DNA of 64,000 nt from G963556115 sp963675945 (GTDB lineage Bacteria; Planctomycetota; SZUA-567): contig OY780932.1 in the NCBI GenBank assembly GCA_963675945.1, positions 3,850,975-3,914,974 of the forward strand, written 5' to 3'. A program made the position numbers and the translations under genes. Under the pieces are notes generated by a model. The model was not told the DNA's origin, made no database searches, and saw only the letters and a program-made list of their open reading frames with translations. Below are positions 7,408-16,949 of this stretch, piece after piece (position 1 is the stretch's first letter; each line of letters opens with the position of its first letter).

Positions 7408-10257
7408 ATGTCAAGTAACAAGAAACGTATCTTTTTCTTTGGCGGCGGCAGTGCTGAGGGTGACAGGTCACTCAAACCCCTGCTTGGAGGTAAGGGAGCA
7501 AATCTTGCCGATATGTCGGCTCAAGGGCTGCCCGTCCCCCCCGGTTTCACCATCACCACCGAGGTCTGCGCCGAGTACTACGCCAACAACTGTTCCTACC
7601 CGGAGGAGCTCTTTACTGAGATCGACGCCAATATCAAGAAGGTTGAAGAGGTCACAGGCAAGACCTTCGGCCGGGGCGCCAACCCGCTGTTATTCTCGGT
7701 TCGCTCCGGAGCCGCCGTATCTATGCCGGGAATGATGGACACCGTTCTCAACCTCGGCCTCAACGACACCACCCTGGAATCGCTGATAACGCTCACGAAT
7801 AACGCTCGTTTCGCCTGGGACGCCTATAGACGTTTCTTACAGATGTTCGGTGATGTGGTACTCGGTATCGAGCATCACGACTTCGAAACCGCTCTGGAAA
7901 AGATCAAACGCGCATTTGCTGAGAAGAACAAAATTAATGATGCCGCCACCCTCCAGCAGGAAGCCCTCAACAAAGCCGTCCCCGACACCGCTCTAGGAGT
8001 CGACGAACTCAAAGCCGTAGTCGAGGAGTACAAAGGGGTATACAGCGCCAATGGTCAAGAATTTCCACAAGATCCGCGCCAACAACTGACTGCCGCCATC
8101 GACGCCGTATTCAAATCCTGGAACAACCCGCGCGCCATAAAATACCGCCAGATCAACGACATCCGCGGCCTCATCGGTACCGCCGTAAATGTCCAGACCA
8201 TGGTATTCGGTAATAGCGGGGAGAATAGTGCAACCGGTGTCGCCTTCACCCGTGACCCCTCTACTGGCGAGAACAAGTATTTCTACGGAGAGTATCTGAT
8301 CAATGCTCAGGGCGAAGACGTTGTCGCCGGCATACGCACCCCGCAGCAGATCACCACCGCCGGCTCCAAAGAGTGGGCAACAAATAATAATATCGATGAG
8401 GATACTCGCCGCCGGGACTATCCCTCCCTTGAAGAAGCAATGCCCGAATGTTTCAAGCAGCTCAACGACATACGTATCCGCCTGGAGAAGCATTACCGCG
8501 ATATGCAGGATCTCGAATTTACCATTGAGCAAGAAAAACTCTATATGCTCCAGACCCGTAACGGCAAGCGCACCGGTGCCGCCGCAGTACAGATTGCGGT
8601 AGATCTCGCTACCGAAGGTTTAATCAGTGAAGAGGAGGCGCTGCTCTCCATAGAGCCTGAGCAACTCGACCAACTCCTGCACCCGGTATTCAACCCCGAG
8701 GCGGAGAAGGCTGCTGACGCCATAGGGCGTGGTCTTCCTGCCAGTCCGGGAGCAGCCAGTGGCGAGATAGTCTTTACCGCTCAGGACGCCGAGGCAGCAG
8801 CTGCTGCTGGGCGCAAGGTAATTCTAACCCGTCTTGAGACCAGCCCCGAAGATGTCACTGGCATGCATGTCGCCTCTGGTATCCTTACCGCCAGAGGCGG
8901 AATGACCAGCCACGCTGCGGTCGTTGCCCGCGGCTGGGGCAAGTGCTGTATCTGTGGCTGTTCCGAGTTGCAGATCAACTACACCGCCAAGACCGCGACT
9001 ATCGGCGGCAGAGTCTTCAAAGAGGGTGACTATCTCAGTCTCAACGGTTCCAGCGGCATCTTCTACGCTGGCCAGATCGAGAGTATCGCCCCAGAACTCT
9101 CCGGCCCCTTCGGCAAGATTATGGAATGGGCGGATAAATACCGTAAACTAGCCATCCGCACCAATGCCGACACCCCGCGCGACGCCGGCGCCGCACGTAA
9201 CTTCGGAGCCGAAGGTATAGGCCTCTGCCGCACCGAACATATGTTCTTTGAAGGAGAACGTATCATCAGCTTCCGCCGCTTCATCCTGGTGGCTGAGAAG
9301 GTAAAACGACTCAAGGACAGACTCGGGGTCAAGACCCTCGCCGAGGTCGACCCAAGCCTAATCACGGGCAATGAAGAGAAGATGGCGCTAAAGCAGTATG
9401 AACAGGCACTAGCTGAACTTCTAGAATTACAGCGCGACGACTTCAAAGGTATCTTCAGTGCCATGGATGGTCTTCCCTGCACCATACGCCTGCTGGATCC
9501 CCCGCTGCACGAATTCCTGCCTCAAGACGAAGCAGGCATAGCCGAGATGGCGCAGAGTATGGGTACGACGGTGGAGGAGATTAAAAACCTGGTCAATTCC
9601 CTGCACGAATTCAACCCTATGCTCGGACACCGCGGCTGCCGACTCGGCATCACCTATCCAGAGATTACCGCCATGCAGGTTCGCGCTATTATTGAGGCCG
9701 CCATCGCAGTAACAGGCAGCCAGCCAGAGATTATGATCCCGCTGGTGGGCAGTGTCCGCGAACTTGTCAACCAAAAGAATGTAGCAAACCAGGTTATCGC
9801 TGATATTATGGCAGAGCAGCAATTGTCAGAGCTCCCAATAGCGGTAAAGATCGGTACGATGATAGAGGTTCCCCGCGCCGCGATGACCGCCGATGAGATC
9901 GTCAAGGAAGCCGACTTTTTCAGCTTCGGCACCAATGATCTTACGCAGATGGGCTGTGGTTTCTCGCGTGATGACGCAGGTAGCTTCCTTACAGATTATG
10001 TCACTGCCGGTATCTACGATTACGACCCGTTCCAGAGCCTTGATACCGGAGGTATCGGTCGACTTATAGAGACCGCTATCAAGTTAGCTCGTATCGAAAA
10101 ACCTGACTTCAAACTCGGTATCTGCGGTGAACACGGAGGCGACCCACGCTCCATCGAATTCTGCCACCGGGTAGGTCTGAGCTATGTCAGTTGCTCACCG
10201 TACCGAGTACCGATCGCCAGACTCGCCGCTGCCCAGGCCGCCCTCCACGACAAATAA
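7408..10257 (+). CDS. ppdK: Pyruvate, phosphate dikinase
   Basis: A 949-aa cytoplasmic enzyme that interconverts pyruvate, ATP and phosphate with PEP, AMP and pyrophosphate. The N-terminal nucleotide-binding domain begins with LLGGKGANLADM and includes SVRSGAAVSMPGMMDTVLNL. The central phosphohistidine swivel domain has GGMTSHAAVVARGWGKCC with its catalytic His. The C-terminal PEP/pyruvate barrel shows GLCRTEHMFF, HEFNPMLGHRGCRLG and GICGEHGGD. It is longer than the usual ~875-900 aa because of an insertion after EGERIISF (about residues 630-670). ATG 7408 is preceded by AAAAGGAG; a GTG 36 nt upstream is rejected because it lies in a hairpin. Confidence 0.95.
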   Translation: MSSNKKRIFFFGGGSAEGDRSLKPLLGGKGANLADMSAQGLPVPPGFTITTEVCAEYYANNCSYPEELFTEIDANIKKVEEVTGKTFGRGANPLLFSVRSGAAVSMPGMMDTVLNLGLNDTTLESLITLTNNARFAWDAYRRFLQMFGDVVLGIEHHDFETALEKIKRAFAEKNKINDAATLQQEALNKAVPDTALGVDELKAVVEEYKGVYSANGQEFPQDPRQQLTAAIDAVFKSWNNPRAIKYRQINDIRGLIGTAVNVQTMVFGNSGENSATGVAFTRDPSTGENKYFYGEYLINAQGEDVVAGIRTPQQITTAGSKEWATNNNIDEDTRRRDYPSLEEAMPECFKQLNDIRIRLEKHYRDMQDLEFTIEQEKLYMLQTRNGKRTGAAAVQIAVDLATEGLISEEEALLSIEPEQLDQLLHPVFNPEAEKAADAIGRGLPASPGAASGEIVFTAQDAEAAAAAGRKVILTRLETSPEDVTGMHVASGILTARGGMTSHAAVVARGWGKCCICGCSELQINYTAKTATIGGRVFKEGDYLSLNGSSGIFYAGQIESIAPELSGPFGKIMEWADKYRKLAIRTNADTPRDAGAARNFGAEGIGLCRTEHMFFEGERIISFRRFILVAEKVKRLKDRLGVKTLAEVDPSLITGNEEKMALKQYEQALAELLELQRDDFKGIFSAMDGLPCTIRLLDPPLHEFLPQDEAGIAEMAQSMGTTVEEIKNLVNSLHEFNPMLGHRGCRLGITYPEITAMQVRAIIEAAIAVTGSQPEIMIPLVGSVRELVNQKNVANQVIADIMAEQQLSELPIAVKIGTMIEVPRAAMTADEIVKEADFFSFGTNDLTQMGCGFSRDDAGSFLTDYVTAGIYDYDPFQSLDTGGIGRLIETAIKLARIEKPDFKLGICGEHGGDPRSIEFCHRVGLSYVSCSPYRVPIARLAAAQAALHDK

Positions 10258-10287
10258 TCACCGTCGCAACATCTGCTTTTTAAGTCT

Positions 10288-10316
10288 ATACCCGGTAAGC
10301 CAGGCTTACCGGGTAT
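10288..10316 (+). terminator. Terminator-like perfect hairpin after ppdK
   Basis: Fourteen bases (10288-10301) are the exact reverse complement of 10303-10316 around one central base, giving a very stable stem 30 nt past the stop codon. Only a short T stretch follows, so termination is likely but not textbook. Confidence 0.6.
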
Positions 10317-10535
10317 TTCAATACTCACACTATAAATTTGCACTGCAGGTAAAATTATATCATTTTTATTTACCAATATTTATATTGCTAAATTTTTTAC
10401 CCGAATATACAATAAGTTTACAAGAGCTTATTTACAACAATATCTGCAAGTACGAAAAATGATATAAAGATTATACTATAGCGATCTGGCTACGAATTGT
10501 AACATTTTTATTAACTCATTTCAGGAGACTTCAGC

Positions 10536-11867
10536 ATGGCTGCACAAACCAAAACATTCAAGTATTGCAAAATTGTCGATCAAAACGCAATTCTTCCCGG
10601 AAGTGACAAGCAGTTTATTAAATTTTATTCTCCATGCCTCAACGACTCAGATATAGTCTTCTACGGCAACAATATGGCTTACGAAGGAATTTTTAATGTT
10701 AAAATACAGACCGATCTTGCTGCGCAGCAAGCCGAGAACTCCATCAACACCATCAGTAACAACCATACCAACCTCCCAGGCCTTGCAGATAACCCGCCTA
10801 CAACATACAATAGTACCGCCGGAAACTTTGATGCCTACTCTGCAGCCTCACCTAATATAGCCCCAATAGCCTATTCTTCCGGAGCCGCCCCGGTTATCGC
10901 TATCAACAACGATTTTATAACATTCTTTGCCGCCGACTGGAAGAAAGATATCAAAGGCATCTTTTCATATGCATTCAAAACCAACACTATTCAGACCCTG
11001 GCCAGCAGTAGTCAAACCCCATTGACTAACTTTTTCTTTGCAAGCCCGACAAACTACCTGGACCGAGCTTATTTCTCTGCTGAATATCTTGATAAAACCG
11101 GTACTACCACAAATCTAGGCTTTTATGAGAGTAACCTTACAACTGCAGGGCCAACGCAAATCCTTGATTTACTCCAAACCCTTACCCCGTCCGGCAACGC
11201 TATAATTGAACTCAACAACCCAAAAATCTACCAGTCATCATTCTTCTTTCACGCCACAGGTAATGATGAATACGGAAAAATCTACCGCTCAGAAAAGACA
11301 CCTTCCGGTCACAAATTAAAATCTTACCTTGCTCCCGGTCAAAAACTCGGCGGTATCGGCAGCTATCAGATTCCAACCATGACAGAATACACCTTTATCA
11401 CAGATATATCCAGTTCTTCAAATATCCTAGTTATACAAGCCGTACTCTATAAGCCTCCCCATAATAATAACTTCGGACACGGCCTGATAATCTCTCAGAA
11501 CGACTGCGAACCTATGGTCATCTTCTCCGACATAGGAAATACGCCAGAAGGCGATGGTCTATATACTGGTAACGGCTATGCTTTTGCCACCGACGGAGTG
11601 CGCGTAGCATATATACCTACATACATGTCATTTAAAACCGACGACACAAACGTGCAAGAGCTACGCGTCTGGAACAGTGTAACCGGTGCTGATCAACGCG
11701 TACTCAATACCATAACACCTTTTGACGACAAGAATAAATTTACAACTCTGAATTTCACCACAGATTCTTTTTACAATGGAAAACTCGCCGTCACCGCCGA
11801 ATACTATGATGACACAAAGCAGAGTTATACTAAAGGCGTTTTTGTACTGGATCTAAGTATGTACTAA
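10536..11867 (+). CDS. 443-aa protein of unknown function, beta-rich and possibly propeller-like
   Basis: I do not recognise the family. The sequence has no signal peptide or membrane segment. It is rich in Asn, Thr, Ser and aromatic residues, and shows recurring segments of the kind FYGNNMAYEGIF, FFAADWKKDIKGIFSY, FHATGNDEYGKIYR and YAFATDGVRVAY, each an aromatic strand, a turn with Asp/Asn, and another strand. That spacing suggests repeated blades of a beta-propeller. The start is well set by AGGAG seven bases before ATG. It is monocistronic between two strong hairpins. Confidence 0.7.
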   Translation: MAAQTKTFKYCKIVDQNAILPGSDKQFIKFYSPCLNDSDIVFYGNNMAYEGIFNVKIQTDLAAQQAENSINTISNNHTNLPGLADNPPTTYNSTAGNFDAYSAASPNIAPIAYSSGAAPVIAINNDFITFFAADWKKDIKGIFSYAFKTNTIQTLASSSQTPLTNFFFASPTNYLDRAYFSAEYLDKTGTTTNLGFYESNLTTAGPTQILDLLQTLTPSGNAIIELNNPKIYQSSFFFHATGNDEYGKIYRSEKTPSGHKLKSYLAPGQKLGGIGSYQIPTMTEYTFITDISSSSNILVIQAVLYKPPHNNNFGHGLIISQNDCEPMVIFSDIGNTPEGDGLYTGNGYAFATDGVRVAYIPTYMSFKTDDTNVQELRVWNSVTGADQRVLNTITPFDDKNKFTTLNFTTDSFYNGKLAVTAEYYDDTKQSYTKGVFVLDLSMY

Positions 11868-11900
11868 TTAATGCCGTATGTTCTTATATCAACCCATATT

Positions 11901-11940
11901 TATGCTAGTGACCTGCCGCTTGCGGCAGGTCACTAGCATA
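11901..11940. terminator. Nineteen-bp perfect hairpin between convergent genes
   Basis: Positions 11901-11919 are the exact reverse complement of 11922-11940 with a two-base centre. It sits between a rightward gene ending at 11867 and a leftward gene ending at 11969, so it likely serves as a shared bidirectional terminator, though neither side carries a long T tract. Confidence 0.6.
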
Positions 11941-11968
11941 TCCAATCCTCACTACCTCTCAAAACCAC

Positions 11969-13600
11969 TTACTCCCTGCCCGCCCCCAGCACTTCAAGAA
12001 GCTTGAGTTTCAGCGCCTCGGTACGATACGGTTTCTGCATTACACCAGCCAAGCCGGCGGCACTAAGTTCTTCCAGCTCATAAGTCATAGCATCCCCAGA
12101 TACCGCAATTACCGGTACTGAACTATCGATTCTCCTTAATTCAGTAAAGCACTCCTTCCCGCTCATATTGGGCATATTCATATCCAGAAGCACCAGATCC
12201 GGTCTATTCTCAATAAAACTCTCCACCGCACTCTCACCGTCAACTGCCGTACTCACCTCATACCCCAGATTCTGCAGCATCTTCTCACCAATAAAGCGCA
12301 ACCCTTCATCATCATCCACCAGCATTATGTGTAATTTCATCAGACTAATATCCTCCTGTGCCGCAAAGCCAACGGGAGCAACCGTTTTTTCCAGTAAAGG
12401 AAGATCTATACTGAATACTGTCCCCCGCCCCAATTCACTCTCAACCTCAATCACCCCGTTATGCTTCTGCACCGCTCCATAGACTGCCGCCAGCCCCAGT
12501 CCAGTCCCCTTACCAGCCTCCTTGGTAGTATAAAATGGCTCGAAGATATGCTGCATTACCTCCTCGCTAATTCCACTACCAGTATCAGCGATAGTTATAC
12601 AGATATATTTGTCAGTTCTGAGCAACCCTGCCTTGGCGTTTCCCAACTCATTTGCAGATCGATTGCTAGTAGATATAGTCAACTCTCCACCTTCAGGCAT
12701 AGAGTCCCGAGCATTGATAGACATGTTTATTATTACATTCTCTAGCTGACTGAAATTACCCATAACCAGATCACTTATTGCGTTTAGTTTTACATTGAGC
12801 ACAACCTTCTGCGGCAGACTACGCGCCAGAATCTCGGTAGCGTTCCTGATAGCTTCATGCAACTGCATCTCACTGAGTTCTATACTCTCCTTACGGGAGA
12901 AAGAGAGTAACTGTTTGGTAAAGTTGGCCGCCGTATCGGCAGCTTTGAGAATAACCTGGATCATCTCACTTATCTCCTGGTTATCCTTGGTCAGGATACG
13001 CACTACCTCTGCCGCACTCATTATCCCCATTAGAATATTGTTGAAGTCATGCGCTACTCCACCCGCTAACTGTCCCATTGCATCCATCTTCTGGCTCTGC
13101 ATCAACTGTTCTTCCAGAAGTTTGCGTTTGGAGATATCACGCACCGAAGCGATAACACACGGATCATCATTGATCATCGCCTTGGTAAGACTGATATCAC
13201 ACCAGAGATATTTTCCAGCTTTATTCTGAACCCGCCACTCAAAATTCAGCGTTCCATCCCTTACCGCACTCCTTATATACTCTGACGCCCGGGCAAAATC
13301 ATACGGTGCTTCATTCCCGCAGAGCTGCTCAAAACCGAGATTATTCAACTCCTCTCGGTCATAACCCAGCATCTGGCATACCCGCTGGTTATAATCAATC
13401 ATCTCGCAAGTATTGATATCATGAATAAACATAGCATCCGCGGTAGCATTGAAGATAGTCTGATACCGCTTACGTGATTCCTCCAGTTCACGCATACGTT
13501 TGCGCAACTCTGGATAATAATTTTTACGAAGTGAGGACTCGCCGAGTCCAAGAAGTTTTCTGCGGTACTCTTCATGGCGACCGGCAGAATCAGAAGGCAT
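11969..13600 (-). CDS. PAS-containing hybrid sensor histidine kinase with C-terminal receiver
   Basis: A 543-aa soluble kinase. There is a coiled region, then a PAS domain (residues ~40-160), a dimerisation/phosphoacceptor helix with GQLAGGVAHDFNNIL (His acceptor), and an ATPase domain with INARDSMPEGG (N box), DTGSGI (G1) and TGLGLA (G2). A C-terminal receiver with VDDDEG, the phospho-Asp in LVLLDMNMPNMSG, and a Lys in MQKPY follows. ATG 13600 is chosen because GGGAG precedes it; a TTG at 13618 is less likely. It overlaps the 3' end of the iron alcohol dehydrogenase gene by 11 bp, so the two form an operon. No DNA-binding output domain is present. Confidence 0.9.
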   Translation of the reverse strand: MPSDSAGRHEEYRRKLLGLGESSLRKNYYPELRKRMRELEESRKRYQTIFNATADAMFIHDINTCEMIDYNQRVCQMLGYDREELNNLGFEQLCGNEAPYDFARASEYIRSAVRDGTLNFEWRVQNKAGKYLWCDISLTKAMINDDPCVIASVRDISKRKLLEEQLMQSQKMDAMGQLAGGVAHDFNNILMGIMSAAEVVRILTKDNQEISEMIQVILKAADTAANFTKQLLSFSRKESIELSEMQLHEAIRNATEILARSLPQKVVLNVKLNAISDLVMGNFSQLENVIINMSINARDSMPEGGELTISTSNRSANELGNAKAGLLRTDKYICITIADTGSGISEEVMQHIFEPFYTTKEAGKGTGLGLAAVYGAVQKHNGVIEVESELGRGTVFSIDLPLLEKTVAPVGFAAQEDISLMKLHIMLVDDDEGLRFIGEKMLQNLGYEVSTAVDGESAVESFIENRPDLVLLDMNMPNMSGKECFTELRRIDSSVPVIAVSGDAMTYELEELSAAGLAGVMQKPYRTEALKLKLLEVLGAGRE

Positions 13601-14729
13601 GGGCAAATACTCCCGCAATATCCTCTACCGTCGCATCAATCGGATTGGTCGCCATACATGCATCCTGCACTGCCACTTCAGCCAGAGTCTTGAATTTATC
13701 CGGCTCTACGCCCAAATCTCGCAGCGTGTTAGAGATATCTACTTTCTGCATCAGATCCTTTATAGCCGCCACCAAATTCTGCACATTAGGTTCAACATCA
13801 GGAGCAAGTATACGGCAAGCTGCTGCATATTCCTTGCTTGCTGCCGGATAATTAAACTCAATGACGTGCGGCAAGAGTAGCGCATTACACTCTCCATGCG
13901 GCAGATCATACACCCCACCGAGTGCATGTGCCATCGCATGTACCGCCCCAAGGCTGGCATTGGAGAAAGCTAGCCCCGCATGCAGACTCCCGAGCAGCAT
14001 AGAGGCGCGCGCCTGAATATCTGTGCCATTACTACACGACGCGACCAAACCCTCTTTGATACAACGTATAGCTTCAAGCGCATGCAGAGTAGTAATTTCC
14101 GAACTGGCGTTAGAAACCAACGCTTCACAAGCATGGGTCAGTGCATCCATACCAGTATTGGCGGTGAGAGCTCGATCCATTGTCGTCAGCGGCAAGGGAT
14201 CAATAAGGGAGACATCCGGCACCAGAGCCTTACTGACAATAGCCATCTTGACCTCCCGCGGAGTATCACAGATTATCGCAAACTGCGAGACATCGGCAGA
14301 AGACCCTGCAGTAGTGGGAATACAGATCAGAGGCGGACTGGGAGATGCAATAGTATCGACCCCTTCATAATCTTTGATGTCCCCGCCATTATTTACCAGG
14401 ATTCCGATTCCCTTGGCGCAATCCATCGGACTTCCCCCACCAACAGCAACAATGCCATCACATCTTCCTGAGAAGTACGCTTCAACGCCTTGATCCACCT
14501 CATAATCCTTGGGATTAGGAGTAGAGTCCATAAAGAGAGTCGTTTCAAACCCGGCTTCCTCCAGACTCTCCACCGCCTGTTCAGCCCAGCCAGCAGCAGC
14601 CACACCTGCATCACTGACCACCAGCACCCTGGTCATTCCAAGATTATTTGCATACAGCCCGACTTGCTTGCGGGCATCCACCCCGGCAATAAACTCTGGC
14701 GCCACAAATTTCCGTAGACTTTCCAACAT
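13590..14729 (-). CDS. Iron-containing alcohol dehydrogenase
   Basis: A 379-aa NAD(P)-dependent group III alcohol dehydrogenase of the cytoplasm. The N-terminal nucleotide domain carries the GGGSPMDCAKGI motif. The C-terminal helical domain carries the metal ligands: the Asp in the DVSLIDP segment, and His residues in DALTHACEA, AMAHALGG and LPHGECNALLLPH. The length and all motifs are normal. The start is supported by GGAG and GGGT before ATG. It precedes and overlaps a hybrid histidine kinase, an unusual pairing that suggests alcohol or aldehyde metabolism linked to that sensor. The exact substrate cannot be read from sequence. Confidence 0.9.
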   Translation of the reverse strand: MLESLRKFVAPEFIAGVDARKQVGLYANNLGMTRVLVVSDAGVAAAGWAEQAVESLEEAGFETTLFMDSTPNPKDYEVDQGVEAYFSGRCDGIVAVGGGSPMDCAKGIGILVNNGGDIKDYEGVDTIASPSPPLICIPTTAGSSADVSQFAIICDTPREVKMAIVSKALVPDVSLIDPLPLTTMDRALTANTGMDALTHACEALVSNASSEITTLHALEAIRCIKEGLVASCSNGTDIQARASMLLGSLHAGLAFSNASLGAVHAMAHALGGVYDLPHGECNALLLPHVIEFNYPAASKEYAAACRILAPDVEPNVQNLVAAIKDLMQKVDISNTLRDLGVEPDKFKTLAEVAVQDACMATNPIDATVEDIAGVFAHAF

Positions 14730-15151
14730 ACCCTATCTCCACACAAAAACCATCTCTATCTTACAGTTTACACTCTATTTCCATAATGTCAAACATTTTC
14801 AGCACTATCGTTAAGAGTAAATATACCACTGAAAAGGCTAACATACTTTCTCCGAATCAAGACAATATAGATGTGCCTCACACTCTGCTGCTATGCCCCT
14901 TATTTGCACACTCCGACCCACCTCGCAATCAAACAAGGTTATTCCGTCTGGACAAATCTGCCTGCAACCAATTTCAGTTACACCCCAATAGCAATTATCT
15001 GCCCACAGCCAATCACAAGACTTAGTCGACTACGCAACTACTTGACATTCCTGCTTCCCCGGATATTATTTTTGCTTGCAAAAGTTCACCAGCTAAGTCA
15101 ATGAGCACTGACGGGTGAACCGCGAGTCAGCAACAATTTAAGTACACAGAC
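14730..15151. other. Divergent intergenic region with a hairpin before the diguanylate cyclase
   Basis: No gene is supported. Near the right end, GTTCACC (15084-15090) pairs with GGTGAAC (15114-15120), and inside it GTCA (15097-15100) pairs with TGAC (15109-15112). This gives a nested hairpin about 30 nt before the annotated cyclase start. It could be a leader regulatory element. Confidence 0.4.
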
Positions 15152-16366
15152 ATGTTAACGCGCGGATATGCTGAACCTGCGATGACATACAGATACCCCA
15201 AACCAGCCTTTGAACAATATTCGGATAATATACGAGGTATGATGTTAAAACTATTCCCATCACAATATTACTTCGACCGTGAGACCGAAGAACGCTATAT
15301 GGAGTGGATCTTCAAAAAAGTACGTATCTTTGTTGCCATAGTTGGCCTACTGGTACTGAGCATAATCGCTGCAATCACCCTCGCCAACATCTACGTCAAA
15401 GGCTTTACACTGGTTCAGAATACAGTTCTGTATATCCGTCTGGCTGTTATCCCCATCTGCATAATAACTGTCAGTACCTTCCTCTGGCTCCCGGCCAAAG
15501 CTGCCCAACGGATCATTCTGCTGGCCAACCTGATACTTACGGTACTCACGGGGCTGGACACCTACTACTGGGTCGGTACGGTCGGCCACTTCAGCCCGGA
15601 AGCGCAGATGATTACGATGTATATGTTTATGATCATTCCCTTTCTCAATGTAGAACACAAGATCCTTACTGGGTTTCTCGTGCTTCTGGGGCTGCTTATC
15701 TGTTGGTTGCTGCACGGCGGGACGGTTATCTGGGCATTTTTCTACGCCGGCATGATGTACGGCACGAATATTGTCATCTATTATATCTTTGACATCCTAC
15801 TGCGCACCCAGTTCAAGACCATCTGCGCCGAGCAGAGCCGCTCTTATACCGACATGCTCACCGGGGTATACAATAAGAATGCGCTCTACACCTTCTTTCC
15901 CAAGGATGTCCGCTCCTTACAACCTGCAGAGAAGATGCTAGTAGCGGTACTAGACCTCGACTGCTTCAAGCCCTACAACGACACCTACGGCCACCTCGCT
16001 GGCGACCGAGTGCTCAAGCAAATTTCCCAGGCGCTACTTAGTTTCGGCTTCGACAAGGTATACCGCTTCGGTGGCGAGGAGTTTATCATCACGCAACGCA
16101 GCCCCCTCAATGCCACTGCAAGCCTACCCAATATCTGCGGCGTACTGGAGAATCTGAATATTGCTCATTCCAGCTCTACCGTCAGTAACTATGTAACCGC
16201 CTCCATCGGCGCCGTTACAGTCATCTCTAACGGTAGATCTAGCGAAGTCATGGATGATGAAGCTCTGATCAACTGTATCATCCAGCGCGCCGACCAAAAA
16301 CTCTATCAAGCCAAATCGAGCGGACGCAACCAAGCGATAATCGACGTTGAAAACCTGCAACTCTAA
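15152..16366 (+). CDS. Membrane-bound GGDEF diguanylate cyclase
   Basis: A 404-aa inner-membrane enzyme predicted to make cyclic di-GMP. About six TM helices fill residues ~50-220 (for example VAIVGLLVLSIIAAITLA and MFMIIPFLNV). The GGDEF domain follows (TDMLTGVYNKNALY, LDLDCFKPYNDTYGHLAGD, active-site RFGGEEF). No RxxD inhibitory site is visible five residues before GGEEF, so product inhibition may be absent. No good ribosome site precedes ATG 15152; ATG 15182 and a pair near 15239 after GAGGT are alternatives, and the last would trim 29 residues but keep all domains. The gene stands alone. Confidence 0.85.
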   Translation: MLTRGYAEPAMTYRYPKPAFEQYSDNIRGMMLKLFPSQYYFDRETEERYMEWIFKKVRIFVAIVGLLVLSIIAAITLANIYVKGFTLVQNTVLYIRLAVIPICIITVSTFLWLPAKAAQRIILLANLILTVLTGLDTYYWVGTVGHFSPEAQMITMYMFMIIPFLNVEHKILTGFLVLLGLLICWLLHGGTVIWAFFYAGMMYGTNIVIYYIFDILLRTQFKTICAEQSRSYTDMLTGVYNKNALYTFFPKDVRSLQPAEKMLVAVLDLDCFKPYNDTYGHLAGDRVLKQISQALLSFGFDKVYRFGGEEFIITQRSPLNATASLPNICGVLENLNIAHSSSTVSNYVTASIGAVTVISNGRSSEVMDDEALINCIIQRADQKLYQAKSSGRNQAIIDVENLQL

Positions 16367-16571
16367 TCCAACTGCACCAGCGACAGTTACCAAAACAGAG
16401 CTTGAGTTTCAGATAATTCCTACTACCCAACCCACATATATTGCTCGTCACTCTTCTCTATCCAGCTCTGACATTGAGAGTTGACTAGCGTTACTATAAT
16501 TGTATAATTAAAGCCTAAACAACATTTATGAAGTATTTATTAACGCAGATAAACCAAACGCGGAGGAGAAT

Positions 16572-16949
16572 ATGAGCGAAGAAAACCAGGCGCCAGAGGG
16601 TGTACAATACTGTAATTTTGATGATTTCTGCAAGGTAAAGCTCAAAGTAGCCGAAGTCCTTGCTGCCGGCGAGCACCCCAATGCCGACAAACTGCTTGTG
16701 CTCAAACTCAAGGTAGGTGAGCGAGAGAAGCAAATCTGTGCCGGTATCAAAGCCTTCTACAACCCTGAAACCCTCATCGGCAAACGCATCATCATCGTCG
16801 ACAACCTCGAGCCCCGCAAGCTTCGCGGCGAACTAAGTGAAGGAATGCTCTTAGCGACCCATGATAATGGCGGTCCTGAAGGAGCGGAACGCGTTTCGCT
16901 CCTTACCACCGATATCGCTGATATGTGCAGCGGGAGCGATGTAGGATAA
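16572..16949 (+). CDS. Stand-alone tRNA-binding (EMAP/MetRS-beta-like) OB-fold protein
   Basis: A 125-aa cytoplasmic protein consisting of one EMAPII-type tRNA-binding OB fold. It shows FDDFCKVKLKVAEVLAAGEH, HPNADKLLVLKL, QICAGI and LEPRKLRGELSEGMLLA, the pattern of the C-terminal domain of methionyl-tRNA synthetase. As a separate chain it may help a truncated MetRS or act as a tRNA chaperone. A strong GGAGGAG lies 4 nt before the ATG. Its stop overlaps the rimO start in TAATG. Confidence 0.85.
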   Translation: MSEENQAPEGVQYCNFDDFCKVKLKVAEVLAAGEHPNADKLLVLKLKVGEREKQICAGIKAFYNPETLIGKRIIIVDNLEPRKLRGELSEGMLLATHDNGGPEGAERVSLLTTDIADMCSGSDVG

